A stretch of DNA of 64,000 bases from positions 6,262,001-6,326,000 of the forward strand of contig JAFFSR010000004.1 in the NCBI GenBank assembly GCA_017163975.1. Direction: 5' to 3'. Within the stretch, counting starts at the first letter, position 1; every line of letters begins with the position of its first letter. This DNA comes from Anastatus disparis (taxonomy: Eukaryota; Arthropoda; Insecta; Hymenoptera; Eupelmidae). The position numbers and the translations under genes are program-made. Shown piece by piece: positions 22,198 through 32,863 of this stretch. The notes under the pieces are model-generated. The model was not told where the DNA came from and made no database searches. It worked only from the letters and a program-made list of their open reading frames with translations.

Positions 22198-22566
22198 TTA
22201 TAGTCTTTCACACAAGAATTGAAGACAAAGATGTCCACAAATAAATGAGTCAAAATTTTGATATCTTTTATAGTTGTATTTCACTTCTTCCACGTTAAAA
22301 TATAACATGAGATCTATAGGGGGTTTAAGATCACCAAAACTATCAAAATAAATCACTTCAGAACTTCGTTTTCGATAACATACCCAGTGAGTGCCTTTGT
22401 TTTGAAAATCATCTAAGTTAACTATAGCAGATTCGTTATGTCATGGGCCATCAGAAGGTAGATTATTTCTCATGAAAACACCTCGAAAATATGGGATTTG
22501 CATCATACGAGCATACTTTATAAGATCATAGTCAGTCAGTGCACGATTTGGCAAAGTTAAATCGAA
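22198..22566 (-). pseudogene. Adenain-like cysteine protease (broken)
   Basis: A 123-codon frame shows the maturation protease of Polintons and adenoviruses. Visible are GTHWVCY (catalytic His), YFDSFG (Asp), KRYQNFDSFICGHLCLQF (Gln and the nucleophile Cys). The N-terminal part has ALTDYDLIKYARMMQIPYFR and GVFMRNN. One TGA lies in frame at 22441-22443, where the family has a coding residue, and no Met start precedes the frame: upstream is a run of A residues and the end of the PLA2 gene. In life it would process capsid and core proteins. It is too broken to appear as a long open frame, so it is easily missed. Confidence 0.8.
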
Positions 22567-23345
22567 GTTTTTTTTTTTTTAACTTGACCATTACCGATAT
22601 GAGGTTTCATAAATAATCCCATTCCAGTTTTATATGGTTTAAGATAGAGACCTTTTCCTAGAGCAATAGCTTCCACAGTTTTATTATGTCTCTTACTTTC
22701 TTCATAATTTTTCTGTGCAGCTTTAGCCTCATTTACTGCTTTAGCTATTCCAGCAGCTCCTCCAGCCAGAGCACCAGTTGCACTTAGTGCTGCGAACAAT
22801 GGTATGAGAAAAGGCAGAGCGCCACCTATTTTTGATGGAACAGGTAGAATACATGGAATGATAATTTTTTTCTTACCGCCAACGATCTTGAGAGCTTCAC
22901 GTGCACCTTTTAAAGTGGACTGTATAACTTTGCGAGAATGTTTACTTAGTTTTAATGATTTTTTACTTGCAGTTACTAATTTACTCAATTTTACACCCAT
23001 TCCTGTCTTTCCTTTTAATTTGATAGCATTTGCAACAACAAAAGCAGTTGCTTTTTCGCTAAGACTTGCATTTTTGGCTCTAACACACTGCCAAGCTTTA
23101 TCAGCGAGCTTCATGTCAGCTACTTTTCGATCAGCATTTTTATCAGAATAAGATATGTCATGTTCTTTGCATGCTTGATCAAGTGGATTGATACCTGCAT
23201 CACCTCTTTTTAGACGCTTTTTCAGTTTTGTTCCGGGACCACAATATTGATATCCAGGAATATGCATTTCAGTAGGTAAGTTATTGATTACTTTATCAAG
23301 TAACCCTTTACCCTTAGGGTGCTTCTGTGATTTGTGTACGAGCAT
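22557..23345 (-). CDS. PLA2-domain minor virion protein
   Basis: 262 aa. Residues 30-75 form a parvovirus VP1-type secreted phospholipase A2 core: the calcium loop YCGPGT and the catalytic HD pair in CKEHDISYS. Then comes a Lys-rich segment, a hydrophobic stretch (GGALPFLIPLFAALSATGAL, then Gly/Ala-rich, about residues 180-205) and a basic C terminus ending in a poly-Lys run. The combination of a membrane-lipid hydrolysing domain with a hydrophobic, possibly membrane-active segment suggests a role in escape from endosomes during virion entry. It is divergently arranged with the packaging ATPase, 98 bp apart. Confidence 0.8.
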   Translation of the reverse strand: MLVHKSQKHPKGKGLLDKVINNLPTEMHIPGYQYCGPGTKLKKRLKRGDAGINPLDQACKEHDISYSDKNADRKVADMKLADKAWQCVRAKNASLSEKATAFVVANAIKLKGKTGMGVKLSKLVTASKKSLKLSKHSRKVIQSTLKGAREALKIVGGKKKIIIPCILPVPSKIGGALPFLIPLFAALSATGALAGGAAGIAKAVNEAKAAQKNYEESKRHNKTVEAIALGKGLYLKPYKTGMGLFMKPHIGNGQVKKKKTSI

Positions 23346-23443
23346 CTCTCTTCGAGTGCTGATTTACAACTGATGATCAAAATATAAAACAAGCGTTTAT
23401 ATTTAGAAAAGGTCAATCTTAGATTTGACTTTGTTACGTAAAC
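23346..23443. promoter_or_regulatory. Divergent promoter between PLA2 and ATPase genes
   Basis: Only 98 bp separate the two start codons on opposite strands. No TATA box is obvious. A shared bidirectional promoter is inferred from geometry. Confidence 0.4.
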
Positions 23444-24139
23444 ATGGATTTTACTGAGCAGAACGTCAAACTTCCCGTCGGCAACTTTGATTTTGAGAAA
23501 ACGAAAAGAAAAAAGCGACATGGAGAGTTACTTCCAGATAATATACGAGCAGTATTTTGTGGCCCATCGAACTGTGGAAAAACTAATAGTTTATTAGCTC
23601 TAATTACACACCCTAATGGTCTTAGATTTGAAAATTTGTATGTATACTCTAAATCCTTAAATCAACCGAAATACCAATTTCTTCAAAAAGTTTTAGAACC
23701 AATTGAAGGTATATCATATCTACCGTTCAGTGAACATGCATCTGTAGTGTCTCCAGATGAAGCCCTACCTAATTCAATTATGATTTTTGAGGATGTGGCT
23801 TGTGAGAAGCAGGATAACGTCAGAGCTTTTTTCTGTATGGGGAGACACAAAAGTGTAGATAGCTTTTATCTATGTCAGTCATATGCTCATATACCGAAAC
23901 ATCTCATCAGGGACAATATTAATTTGATGGTAATTTATCGTCAAGATGATGTTAATCTTAAACATATCTATGAAGACCATGTGAATACTGACTTAACTTT
24001 AAACGAATTTCGAAATCTTTGTACAGAATGCTGGAAGAATGACAAGTATGGATTTGTTGTTATTGACAAAGATAGAGCAATGAATGATGGTAGATATAGA
24101 AAAGGATTTGACTGTTTTGCCATTAAAAAGGAAGTATAA
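23444..24139 (+). CDS. FtsK/HerA-type genome packaging ATPase
   Basis: 231 aa. Walker A is VFCGPSNCGKTNSL (residues ~37-50), Walker B SIMIFEDVACE, followed by a C-terminal region with HIPKHLIRDNINLMVIYRQD typical of the Polinton packaging ATPase of the FtsK-HerA superfamily. It pumps the element's DNA into the capsid. First gene of a plus-strand run: ATPase, scaffold-like protein, fibre-like protein, integrase. Frame intact; the start ATG is the first after the divergent intergenic gap. Confidence 0.85.
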   Translation: MDFTEQNVKLPVGNFDFEKTKRKKRHGELLPDNIRAVFCGPSNCGKTNSLLALITHPNGLRFENLYVYSKSLNQPKYQFLQKVLEPIEGISYLPFSEHASVVSPDEALPNSIMIFEDVACEKQDNVRAFFCMGRHKSVDSFYLCQSYAHIPKHLIRDNINLMVIYRQDDVNLKHIYEDHVNTDLTLNEFRNLCTECWKNDKYGFVVIDKDRAMNDGRYRKGFDCFAIKKEV

Positions 24140-24182
24140 ATCTTAATCTTTGCAGTTTGATTGTAGACAGCATCTTGTCAGC

Positions 24183-25176
24183 ATGCCTGACTTTAAGAAA
24201 GAAAAAAATGTTCTTAGCGAGCTCTTACGAGCACGCAAGGCTATTAAAAAAAATACTCTTTGTTAAAAAAGGAGAGAGATGATTTTGAAAAGGTTATTGG
24301 TGATACTTTAAAACCAGTTATTGCACCACTTGAAAAGCTTGTCGATTCGACAACTGAAAGTGTGTCACGTTCTAATCACATTTCGGTCATAGACAGTAAC
24401 AGAAAATCTGCAAAAAAAAGATTGAGATTTGATGAATCAAGTTATATTGTAAACGATATTAATAACTCGGGTTCGGCGTTTGATAATGATGCTTCTAATG
24501 GCGATGATTTTTCTCCGATAAATAGCACAATGATGAATTCATCATTCAATTCTGCAAATTCATCATTCAAATCTATATATTCACCATTTGTATCTGCGCA
24601 TAAAGAAACTGAACCGACAGACTTTTTATCAATGCTAAATGGAAGCCGCAGCAAAATCGATAACATATACGGAGTGAGAAAAGTCAGTGGGGTATACATG
24701 ATGGGTGATTCACAAATTCAATTTGATGATAAAATGATAAAAGTGAAAGATTTAAGTTTTCCTAAAAGCAGTGGTCTAATGGAATTGCTTTTCAAAAAAG
24801 AACCAGATGATAATCTTTTGAGTACAACAGATCGCAAGAACTATCGCATTATCCTGGAAGCAACAAATGCCCATAGAAAAAGACATAGCAAAAGTGAGAA
24901 TATACGCTCTTCGAAGAGTAGAAAATATTCAAAAATCATAGCACCAATGTTCCGCAGTGATCGTAGTAGAATGTCTACCAGCGGAGGGGGTCTCATACCT
25001 AAATATAAAATAGCAAAAAGAATACTTCCATAGATCTAGTCTACTGGGATGATCCGAATGAGCTTGTCGAAAGACTGCGATTATTGATAGCCGAACGATC
25101 TGCTGGAAATAATAATCACAACAATGAAATCCAATCAATCATAGAGGAACTACGTGAAGCTGGGCATATATATTGA
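24183..25176 (+). pseudogene. Conserved Polinton protein, two frameshifts
   Basis: Three overlapping frames make one gene. The first (24183-24266) gives 27 aa starting MPDFKKEKNVLSELLRARK and runs into a stop just after a run of A bases. The second (from about 24260) carries KKERDDFEKVIGDTLKPVIA, a Ser/Asn-rich middle and a Gly-rich GGGLIPKYK, ending in TAG at 25031. The third (25033-25176) carries DLVYWDDPNELVERLRLLIA and ends ELREAGHIY. The N-terminal coiled-coil, disordered middle and conserved WDDPNELV tail recur in insect Polintons as I know them; a core or scaffold role is a guess. Confidence 0.65.
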
Positions 25177-25207
25177 CGTACACAATTTTCAAATCAATAG
25201 TAGTATC

Positions 25208-25597
25208 ATGAGTCTCGATGTGTTTGGAAGAAAACTTGAGGGCTCGCAAGTGAGTCGTGGTCCTCGAGGTATTGGATTCAATGTTACATCAGATGGTGAT
25301 TTTGATTTAGAAAATAAGCGGCTTTGCAATATTGGAGAGGCTAATGATCCAAATGATGCCATTAGTTTGAATTCACTAAATAATATCCTACAGAAAGAAG
25401 TTGATTACTTATCTTCTAAAATTATAGAAGTTGCTAAAGCTATACAAGAATATGAGAACAAAGTTGAAATATATAAAGCAGAAATAGACGAAAAATTAAC
25501 TTATGTCTATGATATGACTCAACGAAATTTTGCAAGTATTGAATATATAATTAAAGAAATGAATAGACGATCGGATATTGCTAAAGTTGAAGTTTAA
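25208..25597 (+). CDS. Fibre-like / minor virion protein
   Basis: I prefer the ATG at 25208 (MSLDVFGRKL, 129 aa) over the upstream in-frame Met at 25154, because the latter lies within the tail of the previous gene. The N-terminal part has RGPRGIGFNVTSDGDFDLEN and KRLCNIGEANDPNDAISLNS, a layout seen in phage and virus fibre collars, then a long coiled coil (NNILQKEVDYLSSKIIEVAK onward). A trimeric attachment fibre is inferred, not shown. The stop is one base before the integrase ATG. Confidence 0.6.
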   Translation: MSLDVFGRKLEGSQVSRGPRGIGFNVTSDGDFDLENKRLCNIGEANDPNDAISLNSLNNILQKEVDYLSSKIIEVAKAIQEYENKVEIYKAEIDEKLTYVYDMTQRNFASIEYIIKEMNRRSDIAKVEV

Positions 25598-25598
25598 G

Positions 25599-26515
25599 AT
25601 GGAACGTCAAAGAGTAGTTGAAGAGCTACACAAGCCAGCACGTCGAAGGTACAAGCGAAGAAAATATGACATACGTGGATTAGATGAGACTTGGCAAGCT
25701 GACCTTGTAGAAATGATACCTTATTTTAAGGAAAACAAAGGTTTTCGCTACTTACTAACTGTCATAGATATATTTTCAAAGTATGTATGGGCTGTACCAG
25801 TCAAATCGAAGAGTGGCAATGATGTTACTCTAGCTATGAAGTCAATATTAAAACAAGGACGGGTGCCATCGAATTTACAAACTGACCAAGGAAAAGAATT
25901 CTACAATTCAAACTTTCAGAATCTTATGAAAAAGTACAAGATAAATCACTACTCTTCACATAGTAATCTTCATGCAAGCATATGTGAGCGCTTTAATAGA
26001 ACTTTAAAAAATGCAATGTGGTTAGAATTCAGCAAACAAGGAAGTTATAAATGGATGGATATTCTGCCTGAGTTAGTGAAAGCATACAATTCAAGAAAAC
26101 ATCGGACAATAGGAATCGAGCCTGAAAACGTTACGAAGATAAATGAAAAAGAAATCAAGAAAAATTACCCAACTGAAAAAAGACCCGTAAAAAAACCAAA
26201 ATTCAAAGTAGGAGATAAAGTGCGAATAAGTAAGATAAAACAAGTTTTTGAAAAAGGTTATACACCAAATTGGTCTACTGAAATTTTCACAATAACAAGA
26301 GTTGTAAAACCAATCCCATAACTTACCACGTCAAAGATTATTATGATGAACCAGTCTCCGGAGGCTTTTATGAAACGGAAATTCAAAAGACTATGTATCC
26401 AGAAATTTATTTAGTAGAAAAAGTTTTAAAGAAAAGTGGTAAACGTGTATATGTTAAGTGGTTAGGTCTAAGTAACAAGCATAATAGTTGGATAGATAAA
26501 AATGAGATTGTTTGA
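25599..26515 (+). pseudogene. Retroviral-type integrase with chromodomain, frameshifted
   Basis: Frame one (25599-26321, MERQRVVEELHKPARRRYKR) contains the RVE core with catalytic Asp in WQADLVEM, Asp in LQTDQGKEF and Glu in SICERFNRT, about 33 residues after the second Asp. It ends early at TAA 26319-26321. Frame two (26321-26515) continues the gene: DEPVSGGFYETEIQKT, then a C-terminal chromodomain with YLVEKVLKKSGKRVYVKWLG and HNSWIDKNEIV. The protein inserts the element with 6-bp target duplication; the chromodomain would target chromatin. One frameshift near 26316 breaks it. Catalytic residues are all present. Confidence 0.85.
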
Positions 26516-26752
26516 AAAAATTAAAATGTAATTTTTAAATATAATAATGTAATAAATAAAAAAAATTTAATTGTATTTTGTTATATTATTTAGATATATT
26601 TAAATAAAATATTGTAATATAATTATAACTATAGGTGGTGATGATAAATAAAAAAACAAATGTATAATGTTAATATATTTTTATTTATTTATGTATTATT
26701 ATGTACAAGTTACAATAAATAGTTTTAAAAATCATTTCGTAGATATATTTTT
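26516..26752. terminator. Convergent 3' ends
   Basis: Plus-strand integrase and minus-strand OB-like gene end towards each other. AATAAA motifs occur on the plus strand (26552, 26604, 26647) and as TTTATT on the other strand, so polyadenylation of both transcripts here is plausible. Confidence 0.4.
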
Positions 26753-27052
26753 TTATACCTGATCGAATTTGAAAGAAGTTCCTCCCAAATACATTGCAAC
26801 CAAACGTAGTTTGTTTGCTTCATCGCAGAGTTTGTAAAAAAATTCTTCATCTTTTAGAATTGCTGATGAAATCTTCTCTGGTAGAAATACTTGAAAACTT
26901 TGCTCGAATTCTGCTACAATCTTGACACCATATCGTGTCTTCACCTCTTTAAGTGCTGTCACCATGTACTGGTGATCTTTTTCCAAGTCTGTAACTTTTT
27001 TCCTTGGCAAGAAGTCGCTTCCAGCAATCTTATTAAGTGTTGATAAATCCAT
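26753..27052 (-). CDS. Small OB-like Polinton protein (copy 2)
   Basis: 99 aa, frame intact, close to the protein at 1591-1890 (same length, mostly conservative changes such as FGTK to YGVK). MDLSTLNKIAGSDFLPRKKV, YMVTALKEVKTRYGVKIV and FQVFLPEKISSAIL are the conserved blocks. A single OB-like barrel and single-strand DNA binding during protein-primed replication would fit its location next to the polymerase; this is inference from strand pattern. Confidence 0.6.
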   Translation of the reverse strand: MDLSTLNKIAGSDFLPRKKVTDLEKDHQYMVTALKEVKTRYGVKIVAEFEQSFQVFLPEKISSAILKDEEFFYKLCDEANKLRLVAMYLGGTSFKFDQV

Positions 27053-27150
27053 TCTGAAATCAAAAAGAAAAAAGTAAAAATTAAAATTTCTGTTAAAGAT
27101 GATATTTTATTAGAAAAAAAAAAAATTATACTGTTAACTTACATGATTAG

Positions 27151-30100
27151 TTAGTTGACTCTTGGTTTCTTTGTAGGAGGTTGATCGTTCTCAAGCTCTT
27201 CGATTACTTGAATGTGCTCCTCATCGTGCTCCGTCCCTTGATATAGCCCATACCCCACCTCGATTTCTGCCTTTTCCATCGCCACTTGCAATAAATCCCT
27301 TCTCTCACCTTCTTCGGAACTTATCCCCTCTATTGATGGATCCCAGTCATGCATGAACTCCTCTAATACGTCATACTCAATAATGATTTGCTCACCTTGG
27401 TTGCCATGAAGTGTCACCCCCACTCGTGCTGCACTATTTTCATTGGATGGTTCATCCCCTCTCTCAATTTCCCCCTCTCTGCTATGCTCTGTAACATCCA
27501 TCCCCACTCGCGTTACTCTATTTTTATTGGATACTTTGTGTCCCCTCTTCTTTTCCACCTCCTGCTCTTTTTCAGCAGCCATTTTTCTTGCATATTCCCT
27601 CTCTACTTCAAGTGCAGCTTGCGCCATCTGTATCTCTTCAATTCTAAAATGACCCCATGGTAAAGTGTCTGTACTATCAGGCAATAAAAATCTCTTATCA
27701 TCGTGTGGACTTGGTGCAATTTTTCTTTGCTTTTCAGTATGCACTGTGTGTAATTTTGATCGAATATTGCACTGTTCACGGTGTATAATGACAAGATCCT
27801 GAAGACAACTTCGGTAATCCTCGAAAGTGATTGTTTTCTTCACGACGTTAGATTTGATACCTTTAGCTTTTTTCACTGTGTCTCCTCCATCAACCAAAAT
27901 ACTGTACATTTTACTCCGCAAACCTATGAATTCAGACATAATCTTGCCACAGCATTCATCTTTCATTAATCCAGGAACTTTCTTATTGACACGTGGAATA
28001 TTAAACTGATTATTTTCAGCATAATCAGAAGTATCAAATCTGTGAATGTCTTCCTTCATTGTTTGATACATATCAATGTCTTCAACTTCATATATTAAAC
28101 TATCCGTATCTGTATATAGAAGTTTACATTTTTGTCCTAGTCGCTGTTTCATATATGAGTAATGAAACTCATATAGCAGTGTTTTTGATAAATCAAGGAT
28201 GGAAAAACCAACGTATATAGTTTTTTTATTGTGATACTCGTTCTCTTCAGCTGAATAGCTACCAAATTTTCATCGAAAATTGCACAACTGTGAAAATTTG
28301 GTTGAGCTATGCGTGCTTCTGCTCCATATCTACCTGTGAATTTATTTATTAATCGCACATCAACACGTGACCGCTCTCGTTCGATGCACTTTCCATATAC
28401 AGAGTTAATAAGCAATTTATAGAAGAGTTTTTCAAACTCATTCTTCGCTTGCTTCCTCTTTTCAGTATTTAATTCAACATAAGGTTTGAGCCAAGCCTTT
28501 TGTTCAAAACTTAAAATTCTATGTACTTTTTTTAATCCAAGTCCATTATCTAACGCTTGTTTAAGCGTCCGATAATGTATGACATACCTTTCCTTGTTGT
28601 CCAAAGTAGTAAGCAGTTTTTTTTGCTTTGAGCCTGGTGGTGGACGATGTTCTGCGCAAAAAGGTAAATCCCGATGTTCATCATGGATTTCCACAGGATA
28701 TTCTAAATCCACTTCAGCAATATATCCTATATCCGAATCTGGCGATGTATTGAAGAAATCTGGAATTGTTTCATAATCAATCCATTTAAATTTTCCTATC
28801 GGGAAATGTTGTATCATCGCCCAACCATAAAGATTATTAATATCAAAATATAGAAGGGTCTTCTTTTTCTGATTTTCGTCATATGAAGGACCCATGTATG
28901 GATTGTTTGCCTTTGCATACCGGTTACAGCACTGGCTTATTCCTCCACGGATACCTGCTTCGATAAACATTAGCATGTCAATGTCTGTCAAAAGTTCCAA
29001 TTCTACCTTCGTCATTTTAAGAGCTGCTGAAAACGTTAAGCTTGGAGTTGTGTAGAAATGAGCAGGACATAAATCGTAGGCTTTAAGAGAGGTCTCTCGA
29101 AAACTTTCGAAGACGTCAGCCAATAGCAAAACATCGGTTTTTAAGTATAAATCCGAGTACTCTCCTAAAGTTTTTATATTGAATTCATTCCAAACTTGAA
29201 CAGCGTGCTTATAATCTTCTTCAGCTATATGAGAATCCGTTAGTTTATTGTAGAAGTCCTTTTTTTCTGGCAGCTTTGTAGACATCAATTTATCGAATCC
29301 ATCCACAAAATCGTACGGGAATACACCTTTCCGTCTAAGAAGATTTATCTTATCATCTGTAAATCCATCTGTTTGAAATTCTCTCACTGCTATTGGCACG
29401 TTTTCGAGGTACGATGCAAGCTTCTCCAATGATGATGGTAGAAAACGCCAAGAATCTATAAATCTAAAATTGATGTCACTATTATCCATATATTTTGTGA
29501 AAGAAATGTATTTCTCTTTATTATGAGGTATTAGAGTCATTCGTCCCTTCATCAATGTAGAAGTCCCGATTTCTTTCAGAATAAAATGAGTGTCATAATT
29601 GAGATTATGAAAAATAACAGGAATGAATCTTGAAATCTTATAATTCAAATTACATGAATTATGAGCTGCACCTCTGAAACTAAAAAGAAATAAACGTAAA
29701 ATAACCAGATTAATTTTCTTTATTTAATTATAACCAATTGAACAACTTACCGTCCTGTGAGATGACAATGGTCTCGTACTGCAAGTTCTTCGGCACGGAT
29801 TGGTTTTCTACATATATTACAATTAGTTGACCTCTGGAAAATCAATTCTTCTAGATCTGTAAGTTTCATTGGTTTTGGATTTTTGTAGAGTTCATCAATT
29901 TTCTCACCGATTGATTTTAATTCTCTAACAAACCATTCTGCAGGTGTCTCTTCACATTCGTTAATCCTTCTGTATGATTTATAATAAGATAATTTATCAT
30001 TAAAACTGCATTTCATGTAGTATCCAATACTGTATGCTTTATGAAGTTGAAAAGCCTTCTCACTGTCTGTAGGTTTCAATAAACATTCAAAATCTGCATA

Positions 30101-31429
30101 AATAACAAAAGGTACTTTTTCACTCTTGCTGTAATCTTCGAATTTGAGAATATTATTTTTTGAGTCGGGCAAATTAATTCGACATTTATTTAAATTTTTA
30201 CAATTATTTTCATGAATTACGAATCTTTCTTCACTATAAAAAATTTGTAAACACCTCTCACAATGGTAAGATTTTATATGGCTTTTAGACACTTGAGAAG
30301 CCAGAAGTCGAGACAAGTTTTTAATCCAAACATAATGATATTGAGGCATGTCTCCATCATCAGCATCATTATTTTCTTCATACTCATCTATGTAGAAATC
30401 TTGAATAATGAGCAAATTGACATGTTGTACCTTTTTTTCTGATGTAATATGACACGGCGATACTTCAAACTTCGGACCATACTTTTTCAACATGTATAAG
30501 TTTATTGAAATATTATTATTTAATTTTTCGAATTTCGGAATATCTTTAATTTTTACTGGAAATTCAATTTTATCAAACCTCAGTTTATTATTATGCGGTA
30601 GATAATGATCCACTCTTTGAGGATTACGGTTACTAGGATATAATGCGGAAAGTACAGCATATTTGAAACACTGATTGTCATTATTGCGAACATTAACACA
30701 CGCTTTCTTATTTTCTATAAACTTCGGAAGAGGTATATAAGAACTACCCTTCAAAGGAGAATATTTTTTCATATTTATACACAAACTTATTATACTCTTC
30801 AAAGTCCACCCTGAATCCTTTTCTTGAAATTCCTCTATTTGCGTAAGAATAGGCTCTTTGATATTATCTTTGAACCATTCCTCTAAATCAGTTGACATGT
30901 ATACTGTATTACTTTCACTTTTAAAATATTTAGTATCATTTAATTCCTCAGTATTTTTCTGCACAGAAAATTCAGAAATGAAATCAGAATTTATTTTTAA
31001 CGCATTATATTCTTCTAAGCACGCCTGAACCTTAACTTTAAAAAGTTTTTGTGCATCACTCAAAAAACTCAGAATGTCCACATGTTTGATATTTATCACT
31101 ACACCAGTTCTGATTCGATTTTGGAAAGCTGACTCTACGTCTCGCCACTCGACCCTAGCTTCTGTTTCTTCAGATTGTAGATTGCCTCCTTGATGAAGAT
31201 TTTGTTCCAACTGAACTTGCATGCACGAAAGATGTGTCATACAAGTTTGTCATTTCTGTTTCTCCCCTCTTGTGAGGTTAGGTCGAACGATTTTTTCGTT
31301 TAATTTAATGACAGCAGAATTACACATATCTAACCAATAATGAATATCATCATTGCTCAATTCGTTTATACTTCGTAAAGTATCACGAAGTAATTGGACG
31401 AGACGTTCAAAAAAATCGATTGAAGTCAT
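27151..31429 (-). pseudogene. Protein-primed DNA polymerase B (broken)
   Basis: Exon 1 29751-31429, intron 29674-29750 (77 nt, GTAAGT...TTTCAG), exon 2 27151-29673. Domains in order: N-terminal region; zinc-like HCERCLQIFYSEERFVIHEN; exonuclease motifs PFVIYADFECLL, HNLNYDTHF and YLKTDVLLL; polymerase motif A DINNLYGWAM, motif B LLINSVYGK, motif C LLYTDTDSL. After the usual end (RFLLPDSTDTLPWGHF) comes an unusual acidic/charged tail of about 140 aa with a coiled-coil start (ALEVEREYARKMAAEKEQEV). Two breaks: TGA at codon 60 (31250-31252), where the other copy has a Cys codon, and a frameshift near 28250 between motifs B and C. It would replicate the element from a protein primer. Confidence 0.9.
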
Positions 31430-31956
31430 TTTTGCTTTTTTTAACTAAAAGATGACTAGAGCAACAGTTTCAACTCACACAATATTCAAGAATAAATCTC
31501 ACTGATTGTTATATACGAAGTGTAGTCATCCAAGAAATAGCTTCGCTTTTTATAGGTAAAACAATGTAAGAAAGGATACAAATTTTAAGGTTCGTCCAAT
31601 AGTAAAAGGAAAAGTTAGTAAAAATTTAAGAAGGGTTACAAATTTGAAAATTCGTCCAATAGTAAAAAAGAAAATTTAAGAAGGAATACAAATCTCGATA
31701 TTCGACCAATAGTAAAAAAGAAAATTTAAGAAGGGATACAAATTTCAAGATTCTACCAATAGTAAAAAAGAAAATTTAAGAAGGGATACAAATTTCGAGA
31801 TTTGACCAATGGTAAAAAAGAAAAATTTGGAAAATAAAGAAGGGAAAAGTTTTTAGGAAGGGATAAATTTTTCTTTTAAACTATCCAAAAACTGTAAGAA
31901 TTTTCCTATTCAGTCTCTCAAATCACTTCTCGCTGAAAGAAATTCAGAGTTGTAAG
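31430..31956. promoter_or_regulatory. Bidirectional promoter with tandem CCAAT repeats
   Basis: Between the polymerase start (-) and the exonuclease-like start (+). Five repeats of about 50 bp span 31563-31830, each with a CCAATAGT (or CCAATGGT) core at 31596, 31656, 31706, 31756 and 31806; the last four are spaced exactly 50 bp. The spacing and CCAAT cores suggest tandem sites for an NF-Y-like factor. The corresponding gap at 11528-11989 also has CCAAT motifs but not the regular array. Confidence 0.5.
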
Positions 31957-32863
31957 ATGGCTAGAACCCGTGACTATGGTGCAATGATTAAAAATGCAAT
32001 ATTAGAATTTTCTGAAGAGAACGTTTATATTTGTGACATACAAGGATTTCAAGGCATGTCTGGGGATTCTTTTATTTTTAAAGAAGCCAGTTTTCTGAAT
32101 TTTAGAAAAACTGCTTTTCCAACTGCGTATCTCTTTAAACCTCCGATGACATGGAGAGAATTGAGTCAAGAAGAAAAAAGTACAACGCAATGGCTGGAAA
32201 AGTATCACCATGGAATACAATGGAACTCTGGAGATATACCTTACCATCGTCTTCAAAAAATTTTTGAAATTTGTTCGCAAGGAGTCAAGAAAGTATTTGT
32301 CAAGGGTGAGCAGAAAGCGCAATGGTTAGCTGATCTTTTACCAAATGTGTAAGTAATACATTTATGTTTCAACTTTCATACTTTTCTTGCTGTTTTAATA
32401 CTTTTTCAAACTTTTTCAATTACTTTTTCATACTTTTCCATACTTATTTGATACTTTTTTATACTTTTTCATACTTGTTTCATACTTTTTTATACTTTTC
32501 TATACTTGTTTGATACTTTTTTATAATTTTCCATACTTATTTGATACTTTTTTATACTTTTTTAATTATTTTTATTTTTCATGTTGTATATACTTTAAGT
32601 TACATTACTTTCTCCTCTTTATTTTCAGAACAATCAGCAACATTGAAGACTTCGGATGCCCATCATTAGAAAGAATAATGAATTATACTCGATATACATG
32701 TTTCAACCACGACCTCTGTTTAAGGCGAAAACCTATGTGCGCTGTTATTAATGCTATTTCGATGCGCACATGGTTACATGATTACCTAGATGCTAAATTT
32801 GCCAAAGATGAAGTAGATGATATTTCTACTAAGGATAAATGTATAAGCTGTTTTTGGAAATAA
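31957..32863 (+). CDS. Conserved exonuclease-like Polinton protein 2
   Basis: Exon 1 31957-32348, intron 32349-32628 (GTAAGT...TTTCAG), exon 2 32629-32863; 208 aa, frame intact. Landmarks: YICDIQGFQG, FKPPMTWREL, HHGIQWNSGDIPY, KKVFVKGEQKAQWL, then NIEDFGCPSLERI and a Cys/His-rich tail with CAVINAISMRTWL. Same family as 19531-20004 and the fragments at 7408 and 11990. Function unproven; DEDD-exonuclease-like by inference (see 19531). The intron consists largely of the CATACTTTTT repeat. The insertion of a spliceosomal intron means the element's gene is expressed from the nucleus. Confidence 0.75.
32370..32575. repeat. CATACTTTTT repeat within intron
   Basis: Imperfect copies of TTCATACTTTTT / TTGATACTTTTTTATAC, the same unit as at 2243-2720. 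It lies inside the intron of the exonuclease-like gene. Confidence 0.75.
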
